Source: Diphasiastrum complanatum
Taxonomy: Eukaryota > Streptophyta > Lycopodiopsida > Lycopodiales > Lycopodiaceae
Reading direction: 5' to 3'
DNA length: 64,000 nucleotides
NCBI GenBank assembly: GCA_029204225.1
Contig: MU831832.1
Span: 1 to 64,000 of the forward strand
Shown here: one piece after another, positions 32,016-48,370 of the stretch
Position numbering within the stretch: the first letter of the stretch is position 1
Layout: the number at the start of each line of letters is the position of its first letter
Program-made: the position numbers and the translations under genes
Notes under the pieces: generated by a model
The model's input: only the letters and a program-made list of their open reading frames with translations
Told to the model about the DNA's origin: nothing
Database searches by the model: none

Positions 32016-33738
32016 TGCTACATGTGTGTGGGACACATGGAGGATGAAAAAGGAGTCAAATAATCACACTTTGGATGTTCTTGGAGAGTAGTAAGTGTGA
32101 TGATTTTGCGGTTTTGCAGTTGGTGAGTCATTTTCATCAAATCACATTGTAGCTGTGGAGCAATGTGTTAGGTTTGTCATCGAGAGATATACTTCAACTG
32201 CCTATTCTAGGTAAGTCAAGTCAATTTGCCGTATTAGTATTGCATCAGGGATGTAGATTCCAGTGATGAAAAAGTGCAAATCGTTTGGTTTGGGCCATGG
32301 AAGATCTCACAAGTTCACTTGGAGAGATATTGGCATGCATAGTATGTGAGAGACTTGATGGTGGCTTTGGAGTTCACATCTCAGTGTATTCTTAGGAGTG
32401 GTTTGGAACCATTCATAGGAGAAGCTTGGAGCTAGCTTGGGGGAATACAAGAAGGACATTACAAGATAGATGTTCAAATCTTCGAGATCGAGGATGACAT
32501 TGGGGTACTTGATAGGGATGGACTGCAAGATGACATTGGACGATCATCAGGGGGCAGTTATTTCATATTGGACTTGAGTCATTGGACAGGACTTACAGGG
32601 ATGATTCATGATGGAATCAAGAAGCTACAAACGCAAATGGGCAAAGCGTAAAGCTTTGGGAGCTAGCTCTATGATAGAGAGCTGATGGAGATCACACGGG
32701 TGGGTGTGATCAGAGGTCAACACGTGGTGGGTGTTTTGCTAGCAATCTACTGGGGGACTTCATGGTGTGCTCATTTGGGAGTACATGTTGGGATTACATT
32801 AGGGGGCCAGTCATTGGCATTGGCATTGATGGGGAGGCATCTATCATCACAGGTGTGAATAAGCTACCTATAGCTTTCATGCATTTGCCTATATTTGTAG
32901 GAGTCTATGATTGGTACAGGTGTTGGAACTTGTATGGTTCAGATCTACAGGTGATGAGATCAGGAAGCCTAGAGGAGGTCACTCAGAGCCATATACCTCA
33001 ATACAATCAAAGAGACATTAGTCTCGGGATCCCGTGAGTGGCGACTCAGGGATAGGCTTGTGTTGGCATAGTGTTGGGTGGCACATAGCCAGAGAGAGTG
33101 AGCAGATGCTAGGAGCTAGGGGAGACATATATAGCTTTGATGTTTGACTTGTCTAGCAGGATGGTGACCAGGATCGGAGACATCATGTGAGCATAGTATG
33201 TGGATGACGAGTCCATTGGGGTGGCACTCAAGGAGATGCTATAGTTGTTGCTCGGGTATGATATGTCATTTGATGTGTTCTTCAACTGGTGCATCATGTG
33301 TGATGACCTAGGGATGGGTCAAGCCTACTTGGAGGTAGGTGGCATGGAGTGTACCTGGAGGTGGTACATATCCTGAGGGCATGGAGTGCATTACGAGTTT
33401 TATTCAAATTTAAAAAAGTGTGAGAACCATCAAATTGGAGGGAAACCCAACTTTATTCACTAACTTGACATTTAGGCCCTGCGACATTAAAAGTCCCACA
33501 AAAAGGCCTAAAGTCCTTTTATATTCTAATTAATCAAATAACTATGTGATCATCGGGTTGGACTTACACACGCAGGGTGCCAAATCCCTCTCACTTATTA
33601 ACTAGGGTTAGGGTTGCCTTGGAATCCGCAAACCCTCCAACATCCCCTTAATGAAAGCGGAACTTTCCTTGGTTATTGTGCTTAATGAAACATGGACAGG
33701 ACATGCACATCTAGATCTTTCACATTGGGGATCTTTCC
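32016..33738. other. Intergenic DNA, no supported gene
   Basis: More G-rich than its surroundings, with a 91-codon ORF at 32,762-33,037 that has no recognisable motif. Possibly old repeat sequence. Confidence 0.45.
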
Positions 33739-33848
33739 ATAAAGCATCTCCTAATATCCAAGAGTTGGCTCAGTTGGTTACCTTGGCATCCAAAGTTTCT
33801 GTGGTCCCAGATTCAAGCCTCCCCTTGGAGACCAAGATGCATAAAGCA
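33739..33848 (+). repeat. tRNA-derived SINE, copy 1
   Basis: Contains an A box-like TGGCTCAGTTGG (33,766-33,777) and about 40 bases later a B box-like AGATTCAAGCC (33,810-33,820), the spacing of a tRNA head with an RNA polymerase III promoter. It ends ACCAAGATGCATAA. It aligns along its length with copies 2 and 3. No intact tRNA cloverleaf is needed or seen. Confidence 0.72.
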
Positions 33849-33975
33849 TCTCCTGAGGAGTTTTTCCTTTGATGGCCCTACATCATCAAACAAAGTTAGA
33901 TCAATTGGTTAGCTTGGTATTTGAAGTTTATTTGGTACCAAGTTTGAGCCCCCTTGGAAGCAAAGATGCATCGTT
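33841..33975 (+). repeat. tRNA-derived SINE, copy 2, in tandem with copy 1
   Basis: Shares the lead ATAAAGCATCTCCT with copy 1 and has the A box-like region at about 33,896-33,910 (AGATCAATTGG) and B box-like AGTTTGAGCCCC at 33,941-33,952. It ends GCAAAGATGCATC. Confidence 0.65.
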
Positions 33976-35042
33976 ACCTTCAAATCTAGTAATGCTGGCT
34001 ATCTTCATTATATTTCCAATGTCAATTATGAGACCAATAGGATATTTAAAGCTACAAACAAAGCTACAAACTTTTCCTATGGTATTGTTTTTGTTGTTAA
34101 CGACAAAAGATATTGTCTTCTCTTGGTTTAGCTCCCATTATGATGTAGTCTATCCTCCCCAAAAGAGAAACATTATCAAGATTGCTTGTACAAGCTCTTT
34201 GCACAATGTTTATTGCAACAAGCTTTTTGAATAAGAAACAAGTACATATGAAGCCATAGATCTAGTTGCTTCATATGCCATTGGAAAGATCAAATGCTCA
34301 TTCATCTATTCTAATGTATGCAATGAATTAATTTGGAGGGAGACACAGGCTCTATTTGAGAAAAAAATACATTTCAAGTTTAGAAAAACTTTCATTTCAA
34401 TTTTAGTGACTTATCAAATATAGCTCATTGGCATAGCATAAACCTGAGGAAATTTGGTAGTAGCCTTAACACTACTTTTCCCTTTATTAATTAGTAGTAG
34501 TTGCTGGTGTTCCTTCTCTTTTGTATTTATGTACAAAGGCAATATAACAATTTAGTTTTTGTGATAAAAAAAATAATGAGAAAGTCCATATAATAAAATC
34601 CCATATGATAGTTTTTTTCTTATGACATTTCGATATTTTAAAGTACTATATTTCCCTCAAATGTTTTTTTTAGCCAAGATTTTTCAAGAAAGGTGCTTGC
34701 TTCATTCTCTAGATTCTTGTAGTTGTTCAAGCATTGCTTTACATCATTGGTAAAATATACACATTGAAATATTAAAGAGCTTCTTATGCCATACTTCAGT
34801 TGTATAAGACCTATAATTGTGGCCATGGTTGCAAAAGCTCAATCATTGTTCATGCTCAAGTGTGCTTTCAAAGTGTGTGATCCTGAGATGTGTAAAATGT
34901 GCACATTAAATTAAACAAACCTAGTTAAGTTAGTTGTTGTGAGTTGTGGGTTATTGTGCAAAGATGAATGTAAACCACCTTGGTAGATTGGACAACTTGT
35001 ATATAAATTGTCTATTATTAGTAACTTGTTGCCTTTAATGTT
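33976..35042. other. Intergenic AT-rich DNA
   Basis: No gene or repeat structure recognised. Confidence 0.5.
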
Positions 35043-35126
35043 ATGCATCTTGGTTTTCAAGGCAGGCTTAAACCTAGGACGAGAGAAACTTTAGATGCCA
35101 TTGATTAACCATCTAAGCCAACCTAG
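35043..35126 (-). repeat. tRNA-derived SINE, copy 3, reverse orientation
   Basis: On the minus strand TTGGCTTAGATGG (A box-like) is followed by AGGTTTAAGCCT (B box-like) and the shared end ACCAAGATGCATAA. Length and order match copy 1 almost base for base. Confidence 0.7.
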
Positions 35127-36574
35127 TTGGATTGTCGTTAATATTATGGAATGGGCCATGCCCCTAGTGCATTTCGCCATTTGCTCCCTTTGTGGGCCTT
35201 CTACCCCTCGTCCCTTATTGATGTCATCATGGCAAATGTTTGAGGGGGGGAGAGTGCATAGGTTGTTGCAATAGGCCTTGCCATGCATCCTATTACAAGA
35301 ACTCTTTGAGTTTCATGATCTAATTTGCCAAGTAGGTTTTGTTACAGTTTGCAACTATTGTAGCCATGTAAATTATCTACAGAGTGGGTCACCCATCAAG
35401 TAGCAAGTGAGAGAAAGAGAGACCCATCTAACATAACTTTTTTGCACATGGGGGTCATTGATGTTCATGGAAAGGCCTGCTCTGACCCTCTCACCCATTC
35501 AAGACATTATGTTGAATAAGTCGAGGGGTTGCATGGAAACACGCTCTTAACCAACCTAATGAGCCACACACATTCACAATAGTAATTCTAAAGCTAACAT
35601 GACTAGTTTCTCAAACCCTCAAGGACAAAGGACCGCAAGGTGCCAGCCTCCAGCCTCCCGCTGAAAGCCTTTATTTCTAACGAGAGAATCATGAGTTACC
35701 ACACTAAAAGTATTTAGTTTGGAGAAGATCGTTGCCTCTTAAGGCAGTCACGAGTCATGACTCCTAATCTTCGGGAGATTTTGGAGTGCTCTACGTAGTA
35801 AGGCCGAAGCCTGAAGCCTGAAGGGACTGTAATTTGTGGAGGACGTGGTTTATACGAGTAACGGTGGCGGTAGTTCATAAAACAATTATGAACTTACAGT
35901 CTTTAAGGTTTAACCTTAACCTTGTGAAGTACAAGGTAGATACTTCCTTAAGAAGTAAAGGCTATGGCACGTGTGATTGTCCTATACCTCGTCATTGGCC
36001 TCTTTTACTCTGCTCATTCCCACGTGAGAAATCGCTCATGAACTGGTTCGAACTTCTTCTTCGAAGTTCGGCTTCGGCCCCTCCACTGCCTCAAGCCGCA
36101 GCAGCCTGGCAGGCACTCTGCTTGCTAGCCTGCTACTACTTCAGGAAGGAACTAAAACTCTGCTCTGCTTCGTCACTCATCACGCATATGGACCATGGCT
36201 CATATCTTGATGCATTCTTTGGTCTTTTATTCGAAAACGCCATAGAGCTGTGCTCCATGACCCATACATGCCATACAATACTAGCAATTGGGTGGCATTA
36301 TGCATACATGAGCATGCCCATGCCCATGCCCGCGCCTCAGCCCCGCTCCTTTGGTAGTGTCGCCACCAGCCCTCCTTCTTCGCTACCCTTTTCCATTCTG
36401 GGCTCTCCCCTACGATCCAATCCGAATCCATATACTTGAGAGCAGCGAGCTCGGCGGGTTTCTCAGTGCTCACGGCCTCCTATCTCAGTCTATCCCTACA
36501 TAGGCTTCACGAGTAAGGGACGCTGCGTCGTTAATCTGAGGAAATTTTGCTCCCAAAGTTCGAGCAAGATCTTT
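35127..36574 (+). promoter_or_regulatory. Upstream and 5' leader region of the GAMYB gene
   Basis: Non-coding and increasingly GC-rich toward the gene, with a CATGCCCATGCCC run near 36,313. It probably holds the promoter and transcription start. I could not fix a TATA box or start site. Confidence 0.45.
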
Positions 36575-36923
36575 GTAAGTTTAACGTTAATTTTTCGGAG
36601 TTTTCGAGTTTTCGGTCCTGAGATAGGGGAACAAGAACTCGGAAAGCTTGGCATCGACTGAACCGTATGATCGTCAAGGTCTCATATCGCTGGATTGTCT
36701 ACAGCTTCTGTAACGTTACTGCTGAGCTAAGACAGCCGTTTGAAATACAGATCTTGTTTTCACCTCAGCAGACGAAACAGGCGCTTTCTCTTATTTTTAT
36801 CTTATCTTGAACAAATAGATCTAATGTGGGGGAATTAGTCTTGAAATCCATCAGAAGTTCGCTGTAATAAATTTAAAACCAAGCTGAATAATAGATCAAA
36901 ACGGAAAAGTTCGTTTTAATCAG
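36575..36923 (+). other. Predicted 5'UTR intron of the GAMYB gene
   Basis: Strong donor TTT/GTAAGT at 36,575 and acceptor TTTTAATCAG/T ending at 36,923, only 22 bases before the start codon. GAMYB genes in other plants are often reported with an intron in the 5' leader. Prediction only. Confidence 0.5.
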
Positions 36924-36945
36924 TCTAAACTTGAAACAAGAGAAA

Positions 36946-39261
<2,316 letters not shown>

Positions 39262-42200
39262 AGGTATCAGATGTCCTACAACAACATTATCAAATCAGCA
39301 GATGCTGCAATGTGTTGCAGATACAGCTGGGGCGATGTACATACCACGTTGGTTCTGTAGCGACGAACATCTATATATTCTTCAAATCGTTACGTTTTAG
39401 CTTTCTTTTTCCTATTAACGTCCTATCGTTCCAGATCTACACTGGAACTTTTGCTGGAAGGTAGACATATATAAACACGTAAGTAACCATTACGCCTATA
39501 TGAATCAAAACAGTTCAGAAGCAGTCATACTTTCAATAGTCCATCACAAAAGATATTGTTTCAAGTTTACGGGAAAAAATTGAATGTAAAACGTTTGTAC
39601 ACTTTGCCATTTTGAGCTTTTTCAGAAGGCAACTGTATAAGTGTTCTACGGTAACTTGGTATGACATAACACCGGAACTGTTTCTCTTTATTTGTGGAGA
39701 TTTGCATTTTGAGCTTTGCATGAGCCGTGTCAATTTTTTCGTACAAAAGCTTCGGTCGAATGAATCTCAGGAATATGTAAGTTGTAAAGAAGTTAGAAAT
39801 GAGGCCTTAATACTGAAACAGATATGAGCTTCTCAATTTGAAGGCTTAACAGTTTGTGCCAACTGGAAGGTTGAAATTTATTACTACAGAATGATTCGAT
39901 AGACTACTGGTAATAATGAATAATTTGGATAAATGTTGACTGGTAGTAGAGTCCTGGCATGCGGGTACATAAGGCAAAACGGTGCAAGGTATAAGACTTA
40001 AGTGGCTTGGTTACTGTAAATGATTATCGCATCTTATGATTTGACTCAGTTACTTTTGGAATTTCATCATGAAACAAAAGCCATTACTCTTTTTCACCAT
40101 TTTGAATATACTACGTAGATAATCATGCACTACAGGTAGCCGATCAACATATATACTTTCGAACCTTGCTGATCAGCAGTTGAGTTGGTATTTCCTACAA
40201 TAATTCATCTAATGTGGATGCTTAATTGAAGAAGCATCGTTACATTAGATCTTCGTTAAGCTGTTTGCGGCGGCGTAAGAATAGGTCTATCTCTTGTAAG
40301 TTTACATCTACGTAACGAGCATTTCAGACAAGCTAATCGAACAGATATATGAAAATATGAATCTCCAGAAAATAAGATAGGAAACTCCGAAGTAAAAATG
40401 AAATTGATTCTTAATGTGTTGCGATAACTGTTTTGGGAACTCGTCATATAATATAGATGTGTTTAGACTAAAAGCTGATCATCAAAGCTTATTATGAATA
40501 ATCAGACGCATTGAAAGGATTGTTGATATTAAAATTTCTAAGCATCATTCGGAATTCGAGTCACGACCGGAGAAAAAAAGCTCAGATAGGAAGGATCCCG
40601 AGTACGGGTGCCTGCCCACTGCTCACAGAAGAACCAAATCTGGCTCATGTCCAAAATCGGGACGGTGCTCAGTCTGCTCCAGCCTGCATTCAGCCGTTCT
40701 TTCACTTTTTTTCGTCTCTCCTTTGGGGTGCAGGATTGTGCATAGACTCTAGGTAATCTGCGTCTTGCCGAGTCCTGCAGACCCTTGAGAGTGGAGAGAG
40801 TCCGAGAGAGTCACGCAAGGCTTGGAGGCTCGATTCTCTTCTTCTGTATGCTCAGGTGAATGATGGTACTATCTGTTGAGCTGTGATATGCAGTCTGAGC
40901 GTTCAATGTCTATCAAGAAACGCGAAAAGAAGAAAGAAGCAAAGCAAATCCAGATATTATGTCAGAGCTTCAAAGTACAAACATGATTGGGAATATTCCA
41001 GAGCTCCGCCTAACCGTCCGAATGTGATGCGCCTCGATGCACTATTTTATCATACATCATACATACCCATAGATGCTACACCACCCTAGCACCTACAAAC
41101 TCCAAAATCCATATGTGCACCATTATATTTTCCTATTATGTTAGAACTTGGGATCCTTGGAGGAATTACTTTGTATTTTGACCCTCCCTCGGTGTTCTAG
41201 AAAGCCGGCGGCATTCTTAAGGAGTGGAACCGGCATCTTTTTCCAAAAACCAACAACAACAAAATTTTGCAGGATTTTTTACGTGATAAATTTCAGATTG
41301 TTAGGGGAAAATCGGCAAGTAAAAGCATATCCCCTGTTAGTAGCCGAAAAATTCCTTAAGATATCAGATTTTTGAGGGAAACCTCAAAAAAGTTTCCCGA
41401 ACACTGCGGGCCTCCCTTGCTATTTTGCTTTCCATTTTAGGAATTTATGTGCATGGCATGACGTTGCTATATTTGAAATAAATTACCGATTTTTCAAAGG
41501 GTTGTCCTAGGTTTTTTTTTATGGCATTGCCAAAAAGGCAATAGTATGTATTCAAGTTGGTCAATAGAGTTTTTGCAAAAGTATACATTAAAGTCAATGC
41601 CCTAAGGGGTATGTGCACACAAAAAACTTTCTCACATTGCTAAGGACTTTATTGCAAGAACTAGATCCTTTAGATGCAACTCATGAGTTTATTGCAAGAA
41701 CTTGATGCTTTAGACGCAAGTCATTAATAGCCAAAGATTCATGTTCCTCTCTTTTTCTTGCATGCATGCCCATGCTCTAGATGCACCCTTATACACAAAT
41801 CATAAGTAGCAAAAAATCCATGTCCAACACATGCAAAGGCTCTGAACCTGCATAACATACCAAGTTCATCATCACCAACAATTTATCATTAAACAAATAT
41901 TATTTATTTATGTTCACAAAATCACTTTGTATATGTTTTTTTGTTGGCATATGAGACTGTACACATTTCGAATCAAAGTTTAATCGTTGAAAAAAGAAAA
42001 GAAAATGCTAACTGTTAGATCACAATTTCAAGACAACTCGGATTTAAAAATAGCTAATTACCTTCATTAGAGGTGTTTCAAACTATAAAATGACCCTTTG
42101 TAGATATACTTTCAATTTTTTTCTTTGATTTCATTCATCATTTGGTCCAATCAAATGCACGGATTTGAAATCTACATAAAGTAGCTCACATAAATTGAAT

Positions 42201-42424
42201 AATCAAAGTATTTTTTAAGAAGCTTTGAAATTGTCATCAAGCAGCATGGAAGCATTCCATTGGTTCACTCTGCTTGTCCTGAACATGCTAAATCTACTCG
42301 ACAAGGATATCTCATGTTAAAATGCTAAATAATATTGGTTAATATAATGGAATACTAATAACTACATTGGTTAAGGTCATAGATTGACAATAAGCGCAGT
42401 AACTAGATGTTGTTACAATGATTA
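39262..42424. other. 3' flank of GAMYB and intergenic DNA
   Basis: The 3' UTR presumably occupies the first few hundred bases. A more GC-rich island at 40,580-40,860 has no convincing ORF or splice signals. The remainder is AT-rich spacer. Confidence 0.5.
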
Positions 42425-43047
<623 letters not shown>

Positions 43048-44361
43048 TGGTGACTATCTGGGTTATGGTTGTGGTCGAGACGTGTGAATGAAGCTCAGAG
43101 CGGGTGATTGATAATCGAAGGCGAACATAATTAGATGTGGTGGCCAATAATTTGGGGGGATGTTTTGGATGGTTTTGACATGCATTGACATGAAGCTTTG
43201 ACATCTTGACGTGTGTGTGTGTGTGTGTGTGCTTTTAGGTGTGCATGTGTGTGTGCATGTGTATGTTTGTGTATGTGTGTGCGTATGTATGTGTGCATGT
43301 GTTTGCAAATGTATGTTTATGTTTGTGTGCATGCAGATGTATTTGTGTATGTGTGTGTGTACGTGTGTGCATCTATGTTAAAATATTGGATAAAGAATAG
43401 ATTCTGCAAAATTATAAAATACATCATACACAAAAAAATCCAAATGTACTCTTGTATACATTATGAAATTCAATTGTACTCTAAATAAAATTTGCAAACA
43501 TTTCATGAAAGTCAATCTATGAAAACTTGATAAATCCAAAAGGGTATGCATTTCAATAGGACGTAGAGTCTAAATGCTACAAAATTTCATCGGTAAATTC
43601 ATGCATAAGGTGAATTTGCTCCACCATAGTATCCAGCATTTGTCTTGAATGGTTAAGTCTCACAAATGAGACACTACTCATATGTTGTCTAATATTACAC
43701 ATAAACTCTTCCACATCTATTATTAAGCATCTATTTTGTGGAAGAAAATGTCCATTGAGCTGTTGTAAGTACAAAAAGTACGTAAACTGATCAATGACCC
43801 ATACGACACTACAACTTTTGACAACATCTCCAAAGCAGCAGCTCCAAAACATCATGTACCAATGTTTGATACCTTATAACAATTTGGACCATCTACAAAA
43901 AAAACAAAAAGGTATTAGCTGATATACAAAATTTAATCTACAAAGAACAAAGGACACAATATACACAAAACATGACTCAAATGTAATTAAAATTATGTTT
44001 ATCTAAAATATATGTTATATATTTGAATATCATGTTTTGTAAGTAAACAATGGAATTTGTGGAAATTGCATATAAACATAAAGATATATATTTATAAAAC
44101 ATGACAAACCATTAATTTGATATACAAAGTGAAGCAAATACCTTTTTCACAAAAAGTTGTTTGCTTCGCAGTGAATAATGAGCTCATCCAAACTGCATTT
44201 GTGCTTTGTTACATCTTCCACCAACTTCACGGAATTAAAACTCACCGACATTACTAACATGCTTGCTGACTGGATTCAATATTCAAAGTTTGTCATCAAA
44301 TAAGGTGCAAATATAAATCCCAATAACCCTTCTTTGCAGACCGCTCCCAAACTACATCTAT
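43048..44361. other. Intergenic DNA with GT-rich tract
   Basis: 43,211-43,380 is a degenerate TGTGTG/GCATGTGT tract. A 92-codon ORF on the minus strand (43,577-43,855) has no recognised motif. The rest is AT-rich. Confidence 0.5.
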
Positions 44362-44622
44362 TTGTTGTGTGACACAGGCTATGCTACAACTTCCACCTAG
44401 GAGAATGCAGAACCTTTAAGTTGGGATAGGCTCTAATTGATTAAGGGTTTTGACTACAGGCCTCTACAGTTGTACACAGATTTTCAACTTTGGCATTCAC
44501 CAAAGTGATCGTGTACAGTTGCAGATGCCTACATCTAAATACTTGCAAGAATAAGAGCCTCTCCAAACTTGAAGGTACATTCTCCTAGGTGGAAGGTGTA
44601 GCAAAGCTTATGTCAAACAAAC
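44362..44622. repeat. 260-nt imperfect foldback (MITE- or small-RNA-precursor-like)
   Basis: The two halves are inverted copies meeting near 44,493. The best part pairs CTTCCACCTAGGAGAATG (44,390-44,407) with its inverse at 44,576-44,593. Pairing continues inward through CAGTTGTACAC/GTGTACAGTTG to a loop of only a few bases. No target duplication is clear. Confidence 0.8.
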
Positions 44623-44724
44623 ATTAATATTCACCAACTGGCAAAAAAAACATTTATGTTTATTGGAATGTACATACATACACATACATATACACACCCA
44701 TACATATATACAGGATACACATGC

Positions 44725-45381
<657 letters not shown>

Positions 45382-45706
45382 TGTCGTAAAAACGATGGAA
45401 ATGCGGAAGGATCGACTGATATCGGATCAGTAGAAATCTAATAGAAACCGAAAGTCTGATATCAAATCAGAAATGTGTAATATCAACGTAAGTTTTAGCA
45501 ATAGATGGTTGCGGATCGGAAGCGCATTAGTTACCAGCAACAATAATCAAGATGAATGAACAATAGGAAATGCACAATAGAACAAAACAGTAGTGTAGAC
45601 AAAATTTGCACTCTGATTGAAAGAATGAGTACAATAGCTTGAAGCAACAGAGCTTTCAAGATGCTCATTACCGAATGGATTTTGGCTTGAGCATTGAAAC
45701 CCAACA
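45382..45706 (-). repeat. Probable LTR of the copia remnant at 45.8-47.4 kb
   Basis: On the minus strand a polypurine tract AAGGGAGAG is followed by TGTTGGGTTTCAATGC at 45,706, as expected at a 3' LTR start. A TG...CA unit ends at 45,382 (TTTACGACA). The bases after it, TAATATCAGAACTC, resemble a primer-binding site. Confidence 0.5.
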
Positions 45707-45789
45707 CTCTCCCTTAATGTGAATCCTGAAAAACTTCGATCTTCAGATTTAGCATATTGCTAAATCTAAGATGGTGCTCCTTGGATAGT

Positions 45790-47354
45790 GCTATCGTGAA
45801 GTAATTTGCTGCCATAAAATCTGTCCTGCAGTAAACCAATGACAATTCCTTGATTTGCACTTTCTCTCTAAGGTTTTGATATGCTTGCTCTGAGAATGAA
45901 ATCTCGGATTTAGAGATAGTGCGATTGTGCTTTGATTATCACAATAGATAGTCGTTGGATGTGGCTGAGCAAGGTCGATATCTGCAAGTAGGTTTCTTAG
46001 CCAATTGCCTCCTTGGTAGCATTTGTGACAGCTATGTATTCCAATTCTGTTGATGATAATGCTACTAATGTCTGTTTTCGGCTGTACCATGAGATTGGTC
46101 CTTGATTGAACAAGAACACAAATCCAGAAGTCGATCTTCTGGTGTCGATATATCCTACCCAATCTGCATCTGTGTAACCTTTGAGCCAATGATGGCGAAA
46201 ATGGATACTGCTTCATTTTCTCCTTTTATGCCTTGGTTTGAGGACATTGCTCCTTTGACAGCTTCAAACCAAGGTCGAGTGGGAAGTAGCTCGATTTCCA
46301 GTTGGCCATTCTATATTTGTCCACGTTGGTGAGATATCGTTGTTGACTGAAGAAAAGTTGTTTGCTGGATTGAATTCATTGAATCTGAATTTCGAGACAG
46401 TAATGGGCTGGATCCATATCAGTCATCATGTATTCCTATGATAGCATGCATTTGGTGTCCTTCAACAAATTCAAATTTTTACTAAATAGTAATGTATCAT
46501 CTACATAAAGAGTGATGATTATGAAGAAATCTGATACAGACTTGAAATAGACATTCGAGTCTGTCGAGTTTGGAATGAAACCATTCTCGATTAGAAATGC
46601 ATTAATTTTCTGGAACGAGGCTCTTGGTGACTGTTTCAGACCATATAGAGTCTTGTAGATTTTGCACACTAGGTGCTCCTTATCCTTCAGTTCGTATCCC
46701 TATGGCCGCAACATATAAATCTACTCTTTGATCGTCTCGTTGAGGAAAGTGGTATGGACATCCATTTGGTGGACTTCAAGATCTGCTAGAGCTGCATAGG
46801 AGAGTAGTAATCGAATCAAAGCATGCTTCACAACAGGGCTGAAGGTCTCGGAATAATCCAGATCTAGAATCTGGGAGAAGCCTTTGGTGACCAGCATGGC
46901 CTTGTATCGATTTAATCTTTCTTCAACATCATACTTCGCTTTATATATCCATTTGCATGGAATTGGATTTCGATCCTTTGGCAACACTATTACATTCCAC
47001 GTTTGATTCTCGATCACAGAATCAAATTTTGTATCCATTCCAGCCTTCCACTGATCAGCATTAGGTGTTGACATTGCCTCTGAAATAGTGTTTGGTTCAT
47101 GCACAAAGTAGCAGACTAGATCACTCATAAATCGGGATGGAGTTGTCTGGATCAGTTCGATCTTCTAGGCTGAATTTTGATCCTCTGATTGATTCAATCC
47201 GTTGGTCCTGACTCATCTTTCGAGTCAGTATATAGTCATGACACAAGGTGCTAAACAATGTAACCCAACTAAGCAATTGTGCTAATTGATAATAAAGTCT
47301 TTTGAAGTCCTTATGTGACTTGGAATCTCCAAAATATATATTTTTGCCATACAT
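45790..47354 (-). pseudogene. Copia pol remnant: RT and RNase H
   Basis: Minus-strand reading in several frames. 47,128-46,721 gives an RT start: QWKAGMDTKFDSVIENQTWN, IPCKWIYKAKYD, ETFSPVVKH, VHQMDVHTTFLN. 46,669-46,436 gives KTLYGLKQSPRASFQKI and YVDDTLLFSK, the RT active site. 46,216-45,791 gives RNase H sequence with TTIYCDNQSTIALSLNPRFH and SKHI. A stop and frame changes separate these blocks. The family is distinct from A, D and E. Integrase, gag and the 5' LTR were not found upstream. Confidence 0.85.
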
Positions 47355-47631
47355 TTAGAAGCATGAGATGTGACAAACTACTCTCTCTCATAGGTCATGT
47401 GCTAAAAAGCACCTGAGTGAAATGATCAATGACGAGACTCAAGTACTTATGGTGAATAGCATGAAAAGCTTTTCAGCTTTGCATGCTCTTGAGAATTTTG
47501 AGTTTTGATAATATTGTTCTGTTGCTACTTCTTTTTTGATTTATTGTTAATCCTAATCTTGAAGCCTTTAATGTCATGGTTAATTTATTTGTAATATTTT
47601 TTATACTAGCTTACAATTATTGGAGAGCTGA

Positions 47632-47720
47632 TCACAAATGTGTAATTGTGCACACCACAATGAGCAACATAATAGGAAGCTTGTGAATGTTTGTAAGTGG
47701 CATTGCATCAAGGGAGAGAC
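47632..47720 (+). pseudogene. Copia gag fragment, left part, interrupted by element E
   Basis: One frame reads a decayed Gag segment ending MFVSGIASRE, with an internal stop. It matches MFVSGIVSRE in the Gag of element D. The reading resumes at 53,746 on the far side of element E. The last five bases, GAGAC, are the target duplication. Confidence 0.75.
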
Positions 47721-48370
47721 TGTGAAAGATTTCAGATCCTTAAGATCCAATCTACTTGAATGATCTTTGGTTAGAAAGAGAAATACACTACCAATTTCAC
47801 CAATGTAGAAAAAATCAGCATCTACACACAATTTGAGATGCAAACACTAATAGAACTTGATCAAACTTGAATGAAATGATTATGTACTGTTGTTGTCCGT
47901 ACAAAACCAGCAAGCTACTGTATTTCACACGTGTGGATCCAAAAATAACAAATATAGATCATTCTACACATAGAATTGCAAGCAATCACCAAGATAGTCA
48001 CCAATGGATAGTAGAACCCAAGAGAACCATGTATAAGCATGAAATGAGATAGAGAAGAGAGAAGATGACTCTCTCCACGAGTTACATCCTTTTATAGCAG
48101 GTCCAAACCCTATTTGGCCACTTGGCTTTCCCACCAAAATGCTAACCCTACCAATTTTGGGTCTAGATTCAATGTACCCAACTTATTCAAATTGAATCTA
48201 CTCAAACTCGCATTCTATCTTCCCCACACTTTCAAAAAGTGTTTATTCAAATGAAATTTAGACTAATGAACTTTGAAAAGTCAACCTCTAAGTCTAAAAC
48301 AAGTTTTGGCCTAAATATGCCAAATATGGAAATATTGCAAAATGTAATGAAACTAGTTGAATCTTTCACA
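47721..48370 (-). repeat. 3' LTR of element E
   Basis: In element orientation it starts TGTGAAAGATTCAAC and ends CTGAAATCTTTCACA. A TATAAAAGG box is at 48,096-48,088. The polypurine tract GAAGAGGGAG is at 48,380-48,371. Confidence 0.95.

Noticed and set aside
32762-33037. 91-codon ORF
   Set aside because: No recognisable domain, no start context or splice partners; length is within chance.
33761-33848. Functional tRNA gene
   Set aside because: Boxes are present but no cloverleaf or acceptor pairing is evident, and it recurs with a shared tail, so SINE is preferred.
35834-36439. 201-codon ORF upstream of GAMYB
   Set aside because: Composition is unlike a protein gene, no motif is seen, and it lies in the expected promoter/leader region.
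36180-36473. Minus-strand ORF near GAMYB
   Set aside because: Shadow of GC-rich leader sequence on the other strand.
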